This document shows positions 21,585 through 34,808 of a stretch of DNA of 64,000 nt, piece after piece. The notes below the pieces were generated by a model that ran no database searches, had not been told where the DNA came from, and was given only the letters and a program-made list of their open reading frames with translations. The stretch spans positions 448,882 to 512,881 of the forward strand of contig NZ_JAIWNA010000003.1 of the NCBI RefSeq assembly GCF_020216065.1, given 5' to 3'. The position numbers and the translations under genes were made by a program. This DNA comes from Nocardia rosealba (GTDB taxonomy: Bacteria; Actinomycetota; Actinomycetes; Mycobacteriales; Mycobacteriaceae). Every line of letters starts with the position of its first letter. Position 1 is the first letter of the stretch.

Positions 21585-21960
21585 AACGTCATCTCCTTGT
21601 CGGAAGGTGCGGAAGATCCCGCGAAACAGCCCGCCCGCGGCGCAAAGTCCAGCGGTCGAGCAGGAAGGAGCGACTACAGGCCCGGCTCATCGAGAGGGGG
21701 TCGCGAAGATCACCATGGCCCGGCACTCCGATCGGACCACGCTTGCGCTGAATGCGACACCACCTCCGCGCTACCGTATGTGGTGCGCATCACAGTGTAG
21801 TTGGCGCTCCGGTGACCGACAAGACAGCGCCCTGTCGCCCCGCGACTGGAAATCACCGCGCTCGCAGGGCTTTCGATCGGGCTGTGATCGTCACCGCACC
21901 CACGGTCGCCACCCGCGGCCCGTGGCCGTGCTCACAGGCGGGACGACCTGGTCAAAGGCG
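21585..21960. other. Non-coding stretch upstream of pyrR leader
   Basis: About 375 bp between the minus-strand small protein and the pyrR promoter area. No reading frame here has a convincing start and protein-like composition, and I see no tRNA, repeat or clear operator. It contains the promoter of the small minus-strand gene, not resolved. Confidence 0.5.
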
Positions 21961-21974
21961 GGTTCCGACGCTGA

Positions 21975-22038
21975 TAAGGTGGAGCGCGAGTTAGACATCC
22001 TTTAACGGACCGTCCGGTGAGGCGGGGAAGGAGGTCGG
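21975..22038 (+). promoter_or_regulatory. pyr operon leader with PyrR-binding loop
   Basis: The RNA stretch CCGTCCGGTGAGGCGG (22010-22025) fits the PyrR-binding-loop consensus (UCCNGNGAGGY core). It runs directly into the pyrR ribosome site GGGGAAGGAGG (22023-22033), 5 nt before the ATG. Mycobacterial PyrR is known to repress translation by binding such a loop when UMP is high. TAAGGT (21975-21980) is the best -10 candidate. No terminator/antiterminator pair is seen, so translational control is favoured. Confidence 0.72.
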
Positions 22039-22039
22039 C

Positions 22040-22669
22040 ATGGCTGTGCCCGAACGGGCGGCCAAAACCGGCGCGGGCGAAACATCGCAGCGGCACACCC
22101 CGGAATGGGTGGCGGCTGGGCGGGAGCTGTTGTCGCCGTCGGATGTGCAACGCACGGTAGCGCGCATCGCGCACCAGATCATCGAGAAGACCGCCCTGGA
22201 TTCCGGCGACGCCGACGCGCCACGGGTGGTTCTCATGGGAATCCCCACGCGCGGCACCACCCTGGCCAACCGGCTGGCGGACAAGATCGAGGAGTTCTCC
22301 GGCGTGCGGCCCGCGCTCGGCTCGCTCGACATCACCCTCTACCGCGACGACCTGCGCAGCCGTCCGCACCGTCCGCTGGAACGCACTTCGGTGCCCGACG
22401 GCGGCATCGAGAACTCCCTCGTCGTCCTGGTCGACGACGTGCTGTTCTCCGGGCGCACCGTCCGCAGCGCCCTCGACGGCCTGCGCGACCTCGGCCGTCC
22501 CCGGGCCGTGCAGCTGGCGGTCCTCATCGACCGAGGCCACCGCGAACTGCCGATCCGCGCCGACTACGTGGGCAAGAACGTGCCGACCTCGCGCGCCGAG
22601 GACATCTCGGTGCTGCTCACCGAACACGACGGCCACGACGGCGTCTACCTGCACCAGGAGGCGAAATGA
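22040..22669 (+). CDS. pyrR: PyrR, pyrimidine operon regulator/UPRTase-like
   Basis: RNA-binding attenuation or translational repressor of pyr genes with a phosphoribosyltransferase fold. The 209-residue protein has the PRPP loop [13 protein letters not shown] near the middle and the [16 protein letters not shown] segment typical of PyrR. About 25 extra N-terminal residues precede the domain. It heads the operon and carries its own predicted target in the leader (22010-22025), so feedback by UMP/UTP is expected. Its stop overlaps the pyrB start (ATGA). Confidence 0.95.
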   Translation: MAVPERAAKTGAGETSQRHTPEWVAAGRELLSPSDVQRTVARIAHQIIEKTALDSGDADAPRVVLMGIPTRGTTLANRLADKIEEFSGVRPALGSLDITLYRDDLRSRPHRPLERTSVPDGGIENSLVVLVDDVLFSGRTVRSALDGLRDLGRPRAVQLAVLIDRGHRELPIRADYVGKNVPTSRAEDISVLLTEHDGHDGVYLHQEAK

Positions 22670-23619
22670 AGCACCTGCTGACCGTCGCCGACCTGGATCG
22701 CGCCGCCGCCACCGAACTGCTCGACGAAGCCGAACGCTTCGAACAGGCCCTGCTCGGTCGCGAAGTGAAGAAGCTGCCGACCCTGCGCGGGCGCACCGTG
22801 ATGACGGTGTTCTACGAGAACTCCACCCGCACCCGCGTCTCCTTCGAGGTCGCCGGTAAGTGGATGAGCGCCGATGTGATCAATGTGAGCGCGTCGAGTT
22901 CGTCGGTCTCCAAGGGCGAATCGCTGCGCGACACCGCGCTCACCCTGCACGCCGCGGGCGCCGACGCGCTGATCGTGCGCCACCCCGCCTCGGGCGCGGC
23001 GCACCAGATCGCGCGCTGGATGGAGCAGTGGGCCAAGGAGGAGAACCGCCAGGCGCCGTCGATCATCAACGCCGGCGACGGCACCCACCAGCACCCCACC
23101 CAGGCGCTGCTCGACGCGCTGACCCTGCGTCAGCGCCTCGGTGACATCGAGGGCAAGCGGGTGGTGCTGGTCGGCGACATCCTGCACAGCCGGGTCGCCC
23201 GATCCAACGTCGTTTTGCTGAACACCCTCGGTGCGGAAGTGGTGCTGGTCGCGCCGCGCACACTGCTGCCGGTCGGGGTCGAAGCCTGGCCCTGCCGGGT
23301 CGCGACCTCCCTCGATGCCGAACTGCCCGGCGCCGACGCGGTGATGATGCTGCGCGTGCAGGCGGAGCGGATGAACGGCGGGTTCTTCCCGTCGGCCCGC
23401 GAATACTCGATCAACTACGGATTGTCCGAGCGCAGGCTCGCGCTGCTCGACGACGACGCGGTGGTGCTGCACCCCGGTCCGATGCTGCGCGGCATGGAAA
23501 TCGCCTCGGCCGTCGCGGACTCACCGAAAGCCGCTGTGCTGCAGCAGGTTTCCAACGGTGTGCACATGCGGATGGCCGTGCTGTTCCGGCTGCTCGTGGG
23601 TCAGGAGGAAACGGTATGA
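22666..23619 (+). CDS. pyrB: Aspartate carbamoyltransferase catalytic subunit
   Basis: Condenses carbamoyl phosphate with aspartate, the committed step of pyrimidine synthesis. The 317-residue product has the carbamoyl-phosphate motif [11 protein letters not shown], the [11 protein letters not shown] segment and the C-terminal HPGPMLRG. The ATG overlaps the pyrR stop by 4 nt and the TGA overlaps the pyrC start by 4 nt. No PyrI regulatory subunit is present, as expected in actinobacteria. Confidence 0.97.
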   Translation: MKHLLTVADLDRAAATELLDEAERFEQALLGREVKKLPTLRGRTVMTVFYENSTRTRVSFEVAGKWMSADVINVSASSSSVSKGESLRDTALTLHAAGADALIVRHPASGAAHQIARWMEQWAKEENRQAPSIINAGDGTHQHPTQALLDALTLRQRLGDIEGKRVVLVGDILHSRVARSNVVLLNTLGAEVVLVAPRTLLPVGVEAWPCRVATSLDAELPGADAVMMLRVQAERMNGGFFPSAREYSINYGLSERRLALLDDDAVVLHPGPMLRGMEIASAVADSPKAAVLQQVSNGVHMRMAVLFRLLVGQEETV

Positions 23620-24914
23620 CTGAGCTGCTCATCAAGAACGTCAAGCCCTATGGTGAGGGCGAGCCGGTCGACGTGCTCGTGCGCGGCACCGTCATCGCCG
23701 AGATCGGTTCCGGTCTCACGGCCGCCGACGACGCCGAGGTGATCGAGGGCAACGGCCAGATCCTGCTGCCCGGCTTCGTCGACCTGCACACCCACCTGCG
23801 CGAACCCGGCCGCGAAGACACCGAGACCATCGAAACCGGTTCCGCCGCAGCCGCTCTCGGCGGGTACACCGCCGTGTTCGCCATGGCCAACACCAGTCCG
23901 GTCGCGGATTCGCACGTCATCACCGATCACGTGTGGCGGCGCGGCCAGGAGGTCGGCCTGGTCGACGTGTTCCCCGTCGGCGCGGTGACGGTGGGTCTGG
24001 AAGGCAAGCAGCTCGCGGAGATGGGCACCATGGCCGCCGGTGTCGGCCAGGTCCGGATGTTCTCCGACGACGGGCACTGCGTCTACGACCCGCTCATCAT
24101 GCGGCGCGCGCTCGAGTACGCGAACTCGCTCGGTGTCCTGATCGCCCAGCACGCCGAGGAGCCGCGCCTGACCAAGGGCGCCGTCGCGCACGAGGGTCCG
24201 AACGCCGCCCGGCTCGGGCTGGCCGGCTGGCCGCGCGCGGCCGAGGAGTCGATCGTCGCGCGCGACGCCCTGCTCGCCCGCGACGCCGGTGCCCGCGTGC
24301 ACATCTGCCACGCCTCCACCGCCGGCACTGTCGAGCTGGTGAAATGGGCCAAGTCCCAGGGGATTTCGATCACCGCCGAGGTCACCCCGCACCACCTGCT
24401 GCTCGACGACTCGCGCCTCGAGACCTACGACGCGGTCAACAAGGTGAACCCGCCGCTGCGCGAGGCCTCCGACGCCGCCGCGCTGCGTCAGGCGCTGGCC
24501 GACGGAATCATCGACTGTGTCGCCACCGACCACGCCCCGCACGCCGAGCAGGACAAGTGCTGCGAGTTCGCGGTGGCCCGCCCCGGCATGCTCGGCCTCG
24601 AGACGGCCCTGTCGATCATCGTGCAGACGATGGTGCAGCCGGGTCTGCTCGACTGGCGCGGTGTCGCGAAGGTGATGAGCGAGAAACCCGCCGCGATCGT
24701 CGGACTCGACGACCACGGCCGCCCGATCGCCGTCGGCGAACCCGCCAACCTGACCCTCGTCGACCCCGACGCCGAGTGGACGGTGCGCGGCGCCGAACTG
24801 GCGAGCATCTCGAACAACACACCGTTCGAGGACATGACGTTCCCGGCCGAGGTCACAGCCACCGTGCTGCGCGGCCGGGTAACTGCCCGCGAGGGCAAGG
24901 CGGTCGGGATCTAG
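23616..24914 (+). CDS. pyrC: Dihydroorotase (class I)
   Basis: Zinc enzyme that cyclises carbamoyl aspartate to dihydroorotate. The 432-residue protein has the metal motif [10 protein letters not shown] at about 56-65, further zinc-ligand histidines in VTPHHLLLD and HICHAS, and the catalytic Asp in [10 protein letters not shown]. Length and motifs are those of class I bacterial dihydroorotases. It overlaps pyrB by 4 nt; a ribosome site GGGAGG for the next gene begins right at its TAG stop. Confidence 0.97.
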   Translation: MTELLIKNVKPYGEGEPVDVLVRGTVIAEIGSGLTAADDAEVIEGNGQILLPGFVDLHTHLREPGREDTETIETGSAAAALGGYTAVFAMANTSPVADSHVITDHVWRRGQEVGLVDVFPVGAVTVGLEGKQLAEMGTMAAGVGQVRMFSDDGHCVYDPLIMRRALEYANSLGVLIAQHAEEPRLTKGAVAHEGPNAARLGLAGWPRAAEESIVARDALLARDAGARVHICHASTAGTVELVKWAKSQGISITAEVTPHHLLLDDSRLETYDAVNKVNPPLREASDAAALRQALADGIIDCVATDHAPHAEQDKCCEFAVARPGMLGLETALSIIVQTMVQPGLLDWRGVAKVMSEKPAAIVGLDDHGRPIAVGEPANLTLVDPDAEWTVRGAELASISNNTPFEDMTFPAEVTATVLRGRVTAREGKAVGI

Positions 24915-24926
24915 GGAGGCCAGGAC

Positions 24927-25433
24927 GTGGAGAGAACGCTGTGGGTAGTCGGGCTGCTGGCGGTATTCGTACTGTGCCTGTGGCTGATGTACCGGGCCTG
25001 GCAGAAGAAAGCCGCGAGCCAGCAGTCGCGGATCGGTGACCTGCCGACCGTGCCCGCCGAACTGGGTGCGCAACTGCTGGAGCCGACCACCGGCCTGTAC
25101 CTGGGCAGCACCTTCGCGCCCAGCTGGCAGAACCGGATCGCGGTCGGTGACCTGGGGTTCCGCGCGACCGCCGAACTGACGCGGTTCGAACGCGGGATCC
25201 TGCTCGAACGTGACGGGGCGACGCCGATCTGGATTCCCCAGGAATCCGTGACGGCCGTGCGCACCGAGCGCGGACACGCGGGCAAAGTGATGACGGACAA
25301 TGGTGTGCTGGTAATTCGCTGGACACTGCCGACCGGAACCGAGATCGATACCGGATTCCGGGGCGACGACAAGACGGTGTACCCGGCATGGACCGCGGAT
25401 GCGACCAGGGTGACGACGGGAGACGATGAATGA
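24927..25433 (+). CDS. Membrane protein of the pyr operon
   Basis: A 168-residue protein with one N-terminal transmembrane helix (about 5-23) and a cytoplasmic beta-rich domain resembling a PH-like fold. Orthologues sit between pyrC and carA in mycobacteria and are annotated only as membrane proteins. The start is GTG 24927 with GGGAGG 7 nt upstream. The TGA overlaps the carA ATG. Its conserved place in the operon hints at a link to pyrimidine or carbamoyl-phosphate metabolism, but no function is known to me. Confidence 0.8.
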   Translation: MERTLWVVGLLAVFVLCLWLMYRAWQKKAASQQSRIGDLPTVPAELGAQLLEPTTGLYLGSTFAPSWQNRIAVGDLGFRATAELTRFERGILLERDGATPIWIPQESVTAVRTERGHAGKVMTDNGVLVIRWTLPTGTEIDTGFRGDDKTVYPAWTADATRVTTGDDE

Positions 25434-26544
25434 CGAAGACCAAAGCAGCCCTTGTGCTGGAGGACGGCCGCGTGTTCCGCGGTACGGCCTTCGGCGCCGA
25501 GGGGCAGACCCTGGGTGAGGCGGTGTTCTGCACCGCGATGACCGGGTACCAGGAGACCCTGACCGACCCCAGCTACGACCGCCAGATCGTGGTGGCCACC
25601 GCCCCGCAGATCGGCAACACCGGCTGGAACGACGAGGACGACGAGTCCGGCAAGATCTGGGTCGCCGGCTACGCCGTGCGCGACCCGTCGACGATCTCGT
25701 CGAACTGGCGCGCCACCGGCACCCTGCAGGATCAGCTCGACAAGCAGAACGTGGTCGGCATCGCCGGCATCGACACCCGCGCGGTCGTGCGCCACCTGCG
25801 CACCCGCGGCTCGATGAAGGCGGGCATCTTCTCCGGCGCCGCCCTCGCCGGTGACGAGGAACTGCTCGCCCGCGTGAACGGTCAGCCGTCCATGCTCGGC
25901 GCGGACCTGGCCGAAGAGGTCAGCACCGACGGCATGTACACGATCGAGCCGGTGGGTGACCACCGCTTCACCGTCGTCGCGGTCGACCTCGGCATCAAGA
26001 CCAACACCCCGCGCATGTTCGCCGAACGCGGTGTGCGCACCCACGTGGTGCCGTCGAACACCTCCCTCGACGACATCCTCGCGCTGAACCCGAACGGTGT
26101 GTTCCTCTCGAACGGCCCCGGCGACCCGGCCACCCAGACCGGCGCGATCGCGCTCACCCAGGGTGTGCTCGAGCGCGGGATCCCGCTGTTCGGTATCTGC
26201 TTCGGCAATCAGATCCTCGGCCGGGCACTGGGTCGCGAGACCTACAAGATGAAGTTCGGCCACCGGGGCATCAACATCCCGGTCATCGAAGAGGGCACCG
26301 GCCGCATCTCCATCACCGCGCAGAACCACGGCTTCGCCCTGGAGGGCGAGAAGGGCGAGCAGTTCGACACGCCCTTCGGCAAGGCCGAGGTCTCCCACGT
26401 CTGCGCCAACGACGGCACCGTCGAGGGTGTGCGACTGATCGACGGTCGCGCCTTCTCGGTGCAGTACCACCCCGAGGCCGCCGCAGGCCCGCACGACGCC
26501 GCATATCTGTTCGACCGTTTCGCCGGTCTCATGGAAGGAGCCTG

Positions 26545-26545
<1 letters not shown>
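25430..26545 (+). CDS. carA: Carbamoyl-phosphate synthase small subunit
   Basis: Class I glutamine amidotransferase subunit that feeds ammonia to CarB. The 371-residue protein has the N-terminal CPS domain, then the amidotransferase domain with nucleophile Cys in [11 protein letters not shown] and the His/Glu pair in [13 protein letters not shown]. The sequence around the nucleophile is GICFGNQ rather than the common GICLGHQ; the catalytic Cys is kept. Start and stop both overlap neighbours (ATGA with the membrane protein, TGATG with carB). Confidence 0.97.
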
Positions 26546-29907
<3,362 letters not shown>

Positions 29908-29908
29908 C

Positions 29909-30730
29909 ATGACATTCGGTCACCGGTTGCAGCACGCCATGCGGCAGTTCGGTCCGGTGTGCGTCGGCATCGACCCCCACCCCGCCCTGCTGCGGGCGTG
30001 GGGGCTCGGCGAAGACGTCGAGGGGCTCGAGGCGTTCGCCGAGATCTGTGTGGAGGCTTTCGACGGTCGCGTCGCCCTGGTGAAGCCGCAGGTCGCGTTC
30101 TTCGAGACCTACGGTTCGGGCGGTATCGCGGTTCTGGAGCGCACCATCTCGGTGCTGCGCGCCTCGGGCACCCTGGTGCTCGCCGACGCCAAGCGCGGCG
30201 ATATCGGCTCCACCATGGACGCCTACGCGCACGCCTGGCTCGGTGACGGGCCGCTCGGTTCCGACGCTGTGACGGTCTCGCCGTACCTCGGTTTCGGATC
30301 ACTCGAGCCGGCGCTGAGCCTGGCCGAGACCAACAACCGTGGCGTGTTCGTCCTGGCGGCGACCTCGAATCCCGAAGGGGCGCAGCTGCAGCGGATCGTG
30401 GCGGCCGACGGGCGAACGATCGCGCAGACGATGGTCGACGAGGCAGCCGCACGCAACACGGGCGACGGATTCGGCTCCGTCGGTGTCGTCGTCGGCGCGA
30501 CGCTCACCGAGGCGCCCGACCTGTCGAAGCTCAACGGGCCCATTCTCATGCCGGGAGTGGGTGCCCAGGGTGGGGGAGCGGACTCGATCCGCGCGCTCGT
30601 CCCCGCGGCGAACCTGTCGGCGGTGGTCCCGAATGTGTCGCGTGAGGTGCTCAACGCCGGCCCATCGGTGACGGCGTTGTGCGACAAGACCGCTCAGCTG
30701 CAGGAGGAGTTCGCCTTCCTGCAGGCCTGA
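29909..30730 (+). CDS. pyrF: Orotidine-5'-phosphate decarboxylase
   Basis: Last step to UMP. The 273-residue protein belongs to the longer actinobacterial PyrF type, with the catalytic [12 protein letters not shown] segment, an early CVGIDPHP strand, KPQVAFFE and [13 protein letters not shown] 29909 lies 1 bp after the carB stop; GTG 29900 would overlap carB and is an alternative. A strong hairpin 12 bp after the stop ends the operon. pyrD and pyrE are not in the window. Confidence 0.96.
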   Translation: MTFGHRLQHAMRQFGPVCVGIDPHPALLRAWGLGEDVEGLEAFAEICVEAFDGRVALVKPQVAFFETYGSGGIAVLERTISVLRASGTLVLADAKRGDIGSTMDAYAHAWLGDGPLGSDAVTVSPYLGFGSLEPALSLAETNNRGVFVLAATSNPEGAQLQRIVAADGRTIAQTMVDEAAARNTGDGFGSVGVVVGATLTEAPDLSKLNGPILMPGVGAQGGGADSIRALVPAANLSAVVPNVSREVLNAGPSVTALCDKTAQLQEEFAFLQA

Positions 30731-30741
30731 CATCTGCTGTG

Positions 30742-30779
30742 ACGGAGCCGGAGTGGCGTGCGAGCCGCTCCGGCTCCGT
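30742..30779 (+). terminator. Terminator of the pyr operon
   Basis: A perfect 12-bp stem (ACGGAGCCGGAG at 30742-30753, complement at 30768-30779) follows the pyrF stop by 12 bp. Only a short T-containing end (TGTCGT) follows, normal for high-GC actinobacteria. Confidence 0.75.
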
Positions 30780-30861
30780 TGTCGTACCCCCGTAATGGCG
30801 CCGAAATGGCCTCTGGCGCAATTGTTTTCGAGTTCCGGATGGTCTGGGTGGATCGACGCGT

Positions 30862-31212
30862 TCAGGCGGCGACGAGAGCGTTCCTGGCCCGCCACCAACC
30901 GAACGCGCCGACTCCGACCGGGACGAGCAAGGTGACGAACCCCGACAGCGGTTGGTAGATCAGCCCGCACGCCGTCACCAGCGCCAGCGTGCCGAGCACC
31001 GGGGCGGGCACGAACCCGCGCGCCCGTTCCAGGTCGATCATGGCCAGCCCGAGGCCGACGCCGACCACGCCGAACAGGGTGAACCAGAACGACAGCTCCG
31101 TGTCCTGATCACTCGCCGCGAGCAATGCGATGCCCATGACCGTGTGCACGCCCGCGATGAAGATCAACGACGCTCCGGCGACCGGAAAACGAGTTTTTGA
31201 ATTCATATTCAT
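30862..31212 (-). CDS. DUF6463-like membrane protein
   Basis: A 116-residue protein with four hydrophobic helices and the FWFTLFGVVGVGLGLAMIDLE segment typical of small DUF6463-type membrane proteins. Two ATGs (31212 and 31206) are possible, neither with a good ribosome site. The gene diverges from a TetR regulator 24 bp away, and members of this group are often found beside TetR genes, so it is probably the regulated partner. Function unknown. Confidence 0.68.
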   Translation of the reverse strand: MNMNSKTRFPVAGASLIFIAGVHTVMGIALLAASDQDTELSFWFTLFGVVGVGLGLAMIDLERARGFVPAPVLGTLALVTACGLIYQPLSGFVTLLVPVGVGAFGWWRARNALVAA

Positions 31213-31236
31213 AAACTGTGCCACTAGGCTGACGCG

Positions 31237-31827
31237 GTGGCAAGACCCCGTCTCTTCACCGACGATCAGGTGCTCGACGCCGCCCGTGACCTGCTCGCCG
31301 ACCCGGCCGTGACCAGGCCGTCGATCGCCGCGATCAGCAAGGCCGCGAGCGTGCACTCCGGCTCCATCTACGTGCGTTTCGCCTCACGTGACGAACTCCT
31401 CGCTCGCTTGTGGCTGCGTTCGATCCGGCGCTTCCATGAGGGTTTCGTCGCCGCGCTGCGCGGTCCCGAGCCGTTGCTGTCGGCAGCCGTCTTCCTGCCT
31501 CGCTACTGCCGTGAGCGGCCCACCGAGGCCAGGGCGATGAAGATGTTCCATCGGGAACAATTGCTCGATGTGGGGCCCGAGGAGTTGCGCGCCGCGATCG
31601 CGAGCGTCAACGACGAGATGCAGGCCGCGCTGCTGGCCGCCGTGTCGACCGAATTCGGCGTCGTCGACGACGAATCCCGGGCCGTCGCCGAGGCTGCGGT
31701 GAAGGCGATTCCGTACGGATTGGTCCGCGATTACATCGCCCGCGCCGCCCCGATTCCGGACTGGATCGACGACGTGACCGCGACCGCCGTCGAGGCTGTG
31801 CTGGACCGATTTCGTGCCCGGAAGTGA
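31237..31827 (+). CDS. TetR-family regulator
   Basis: A 196-residue regulator with an N-terminal helix-turn-helix (FTDDQVLDAARDLLAD, then SIAAISKAASVHSGSIYVRF) and a helical C-terminal domain. GTG start at 31237. It probably controls the divergent DUF6463-like gene; the short AT-rich spacer (31190-31236) is the only room for an operator, though no long dyad is evident there. Ligand unknown. Confidence 0.82.
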   Translation: MARPRLFTDDQVLDAARDLLADPAVTRPSIAAISKAASVHSGSIYVRFASRDELLARLWLRSIRRFHEGFVAALRGPEPLLSAAVFLPRYCRERPTEARAMKMFHREQLLDVGPEELRAAIASVNDEMQAALLAAVSTEFGVVDDESRAVAEAAVKAIPYGLVRDYIARAAPIPDWIDDVTATAVEAVLDRFRARK

Positions 31828-32175
31828 CGACACGCGGTACGAAAACGTGCGACACGCGCATAAATTCGGGAAAGTCGCTGGTCGCGCCGCACCGGGTTTG
31901 CCGGACCGGCCGACCGTGCTCACGCTACCGAGTGGCTAACATCGCCCAAAACGGTATAACCGCAGGTCCAGACGTGTTTTCAGAATTCGGCGGTACGATC
32001 GGATGGCGGGAATCCGACCTCGCCGCATCATGCCCGCGCGCGCCATACGGCATCCGTAATCCGCCCCTGACCTGGGGGTCGGGTTCGCAATCGGCGGGCA
32101 CCGTGGGTACGGTCGCACAGACCGTCCGGGTAACCGGCGGTAGATCTAGCAATGAACGATGAGACGGAGGAACCC
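31828..32175. other. Intergenic region with mihF promoter
   Basis: About 350 bp without a convincing gene. It is less GC-rich than its surroundings in the first half. TACGAT (31994-31999) and TATAAC (31955-31960) are -10-like hexamers that could serve mihF, leaving an untranslated leader of 170-210 nt. I see no recognisable riboswitch or terminator. Confidence 0.45.
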
Positions 32176-32496
32176 GTGGCCCTTCCCCAGCTGACTGACG
32201 AGCAGCGCGCCGCTGCTCTGGAGAAGGCGGCTGCCGCTCGCCGCGCTCGGGCAGAGCTCAAGGAGCGCCTGAAGCGAGGCGGCACCAACCTGAAGCAGGT
32301 CCTCACCGACGCCGAATCCGACGAGATCCTCGGCAAGATGAAGGTGTCGGCGCTGCTCGAGGCTCTGCCGAAGGTGGGCAAGGTCAAGGCCGCCGAGATC
32401 ATGACCGAGCTGGAGATCGCCCCCACCCGGCGTCTCCGTGGCCTGGGCGACCGTCAGCGCAAGGCGCTGCTGGCTCGCTTCGACTTCGACTCCTGA
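32176..32496 (+). CDS. mihF: Integration host factor mIHF
   Basis: Actinobacterial nucleoid-associated protein, unrelated in sequence to E. coli IHF. The 106-residue product matches mycobacterial mIHF: a long N-terminal basic helix ([20 protein letters not shown]), then the helix-two-turn-helix region [17 protein letters not shown] and the [17 protein letters not shown] segment that contacts DNA. The start is GTG 32176 with GGAGG 5 nt upstream; an upstream ATG at 32152 would add residues absent from characterised homologues. It precedes gmk by 5 bp. Confidence 0.94.
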   Translation: MALPQLTDEQRAAALEKAAAARRARAELKERLKRGGTNLKQVLTDAESDEILGKMKVSALLEALPKVGKVKAAEIMTELEIAPTRRLRGLGDRQRKALLARFDFDS

Positions 32497-32501
32497 TCCA
32501 G

Positions 32502-33089
32502 GTGGTCGAACAACACACGCGGAAGGGCCGACTGGTTGTACTGGTCGGCCCCTCGGCCGTCGGCAAGTCCACGGTCGTGCGGTGCGTGCGGGAACGTCTG
32601 CCCGAGCTGGTTTTCAGCGTGTCGGCCACCACCAGGGCCCCGCGGCCCGGTGAGGTCGACGGACGCGACTACCGCTTCGTTTCCCGAGCCGATTTCGACG
32701 CCATGATCGAGGCGGACGAATTGCTCGAATGGGCGGACATCCATGGGGGGTTGCAGCGATCGGGCACCCCCGCGGCGCCGGTGCGTGAGGCACTGGACGC
32801 CGGACGATCGGTACTGCTCGAAGTCGACCTGGCCGGTGCGCGGTCGGTCCGGCAGGCGATGCCGGAAGCGCTGCTGGTGTTTCTCGCCCCGCCGAGCTGG
32901 GAAGAACTGGTCTCGCGGCTGCGTTCACGCGGTACCGAGACCCCCGAGGTGATCGAGCGCAGGCTCGAGACCGCCCGGGTCGAATTGGCCGCACGTGACG
33001 AGTTCGACACGGTCATTGTGAACGCCGAGGTGACGACCGCCTGCGAGCAGTTGGTATCCTTGTTCGTTAGCACAAATTCGAGTTCTTGA
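32502..33089 (+). CDS. gmk: Guanylate kinase
   Basis: Phosphorylates GMP to GDP. The 195-residue protein has the P-loop GPSAVGKST near the N-terminus and the GMP-binding [19 protein letters not shown] segment. The lid region ([18 protein letters not shown]) is complete. The start is GTG 32502, five bases after the mihF stop. Followed after 27 bp by rpoZ. Confidence 0.95.
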   Translation: MVEQHTRKGRLVVLVGPSAVGKSTVVRCVRERLPELVFSVSATTRAPRPGEVDGRDYRFVSRADFDAMIEADELLEWADIHGGLQRSGTPAAPVREALDAGRSVLLEVDLAGARSVRQAMPEALLVFLAPPSWEELVSRLRSRGTETPEVIERRLETARVELAARDEFDTVIVNAEVTTACEQLVSLFVSTNSSS

Positions 33090-33116
33090 CCCACTAAACC
33101 GCAGGAGCCTCCCCTA

Positions 33117-33395
33117 GTGAGCACGGACATCACCGCTGCACCCGCGTACGACACTCCCATCGGCCTGACCAACCCGCCGATCGATGAGCTGCTCGAGCGC
33201 ACCTCGTCCAAGTACGCCCTCGTGATCTACGCGGCCAAGCGCGCCCGGCAGATCAACGACTACTACAACCAGCTCGGTGACGGCATCCTCGAGTACGTCG
33301 GCCCGCTCGTCGAGCCGGGTCTGCAGGAGAAGCCGCTGTCGGTCGCCATGCGCGAAATCCACTCCGACCTGCTCGAACACACCGAGGGCGAGTGA
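33117..33395 (+). CDS. rpoZ: RNA polymerase omega subunit
   Basis: A 92-residue small subunit that helps assemble beta-prime. The conserved [19 protein letters not shown] helix and the C-terminal [10 protein letters not shown] helix are both present. GTG start at 33117, with AGGAG about 10 nt upstream. Order gmk-rpoZ-coaBC is conserved in actinobacteria. Confidence 0.95.
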   Translation: MSTDITAAPAYDTPIGLTNPPIDELLERTSSKYALVIYAAKRARQINDYYNQLGDGILEYVGPLVEPGLQEKPLSVAMREIHSDLLEHTEGE

Positions 33396-33423
33396 CAATC
33401 CCCAGCCGGGAGGCGTAGAGACC

Positions 33424-34641
33424 ATGCGGATCGTCGTCGGGGTCGGCGGGGGCATCGCCGCCTACAAGGCGTGTGCCCTCGTTCGCCGTTTCACCGAGAC
33501 CGGGCATCAGGTGCGGGTCATTCCCACCGAGGCGGCGCTGCAGTTCGTCGGCAAGGCGACCTTCGAGGCGCTGTCCGGTCAGCCGGTGCACACGGACGTG
33601 TTCACCGACGTGCCCGAGGTGCCGCATGTGCGGATCGGCCAGGAGGCCGATCTCGTCGTCATCGCCCCCGCCACCGCGGATCTGATGGCTCGCGCCGCCC
33701 AGGGGCGCGCCGACGATATGCTCACCGCCACCTTGCTGACGGCCCGATGTCCGGTGTTGTTCGCACCCGCGATGCACACCGAGATGTGGGAGCATCCGGC
33801 GACGGTGGCCAATGTCGCGACGCTGCGCGCGCACGGCGCCAACGTCATGGAACCCGCGTCGGGCCGGCTCACCGGTGCCGACACGGGTCCAGGACGGCTG
33901 CCGGAACCGGAGGAGATCTTCGGTCTGGCCTCGCTGCTGCTCGAGCGCGCCGACGCACTGCCCCGCGACCTGACCGGTCGTCGCGTGGTGATCACCGCAG
34001 GCGGGACGAGAGAACCTCTCGACCCGGTGCGTTTCCTCGGCAACCGCAGCTCCGGTAAGCAGGGCTACGCCCTGGCCAGGGTCGCCGCCCAGCGTGGCGC
34101 CCAGGTGACGCTGATCGCGGGCAACACCATCGAGCTCGCCCCGCCCGCCGCGGTCGAGCTGGTCCACATCACCACCGCCGAACAGCTCAAGACGGCCGTC
34201 GACAAGCACGCCGTGGGCGCCGATGCGGTCGTCATGGCGGCCGCGGTCGCCGATTTCCGTCCGACCCATGTGGCGGCAGCGAAGATCAAGAAGGGCGCCG
34301 ACGAACCCGACGTGATCCCGTTGACCAAGAACGCCGATATCCTCGCCGGTCTGGTCGACGCCCGCACCGAGGGCAGGCTCGACGGCACCGCGATCGTCGG
34401 TTTCGCCGCCGAGACCGGGGACGACAACGGTGACGTGCTCACCCACGCCCGCGCGAAACTGGCCCGCAAGGGCTGCGACCTGCTCGTGGTCAACGCCGTG
34501 GGTGAGGGCAAGGCGTTCGAGGTCGACACCAACGACGGGTGGCTGCTCGGGGCCGACGGCACCGAGGTGGCACTCGATCACGGTTCCAAGGCACTGCTGG
34601 CGAGCCGGGTGCTCGATGCGCTCGTGCCGCTGCTGCGCTGA
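33424..34641 (+). CDS. coaBC: Bifunctional CoaBC
   Basis: Phosphopantothenoylcysteine synthetase/decarboxylase of CoA synthesis, 405 residues. The N-terminal flavoprotein half (CoaC, about 1-180) begins RIVVGVGGGIAAYKAC and has the PAMHTEMW motif and the cysteine loop region (ARCPVLFAPA). The C-terminal CTP-dependent ligase half (CoaB) starts at RRVVITAGGTREPLDPVR and carries GNRSSGKQGYA and KIKKG. ATG 33424 is preceded by GGGAGG. Confidence 0.95.
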   Translation: MRIVVGVGGGIAAYKACALVRRFTETGHQVRVIPTEAALQFVGKATFEALSGQPVHTDVFTDVPEVPHVRIGQEADLVVIAPATADLMARAAQGRADDMLTATLLTARCPVLFAPAMHTEMWEHPATVANVATLRAHGANVMEPASGRLTGADTGPGRLPEPEEIFGLASLLLERADALPRDLTGRRVVITAGGTREPLDPVRFLGNRSSGKQGYALARVAAQRGAQVTLIAGNTIELAPPAAVELVHITTAEQLKTAVDKHAVGADAVVMAAAVADFRPTHVAAAKIKKGADEPDVIPLTKNADILAGLVDARTEGRLDGTAIVGFAAETGDDNGDVLTHARAKLARKGCDLLVVNAVGEGKAFEVDTNDGWLLGADGTEVALDHGSKALLASRVLDALVPLLR

Positions 34642-34808
34642 CCGGGTAAAACCGCCGTTTCGTGCGCGAAAACCGTTGCGCCGCAACGATCTCGCGCAGT
34701 GTACCGCGCACGGGTGTGTTCGTGGTGTGGGTTGTCCTAACCCGCCACCTTGTCGGTGGTTTGGAATAGTCTGAAGAGAAGTAACCCGTTGAGGGAGAGG
34801 GAATAACT

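Noticed and set aside
34642..34808. SAM riboswitch upstream of metK
   Set aside because: Only a 5-bp hairpin (CCACC/GGTGG) is visible; no known SAM aptamer pattern could be fitted.
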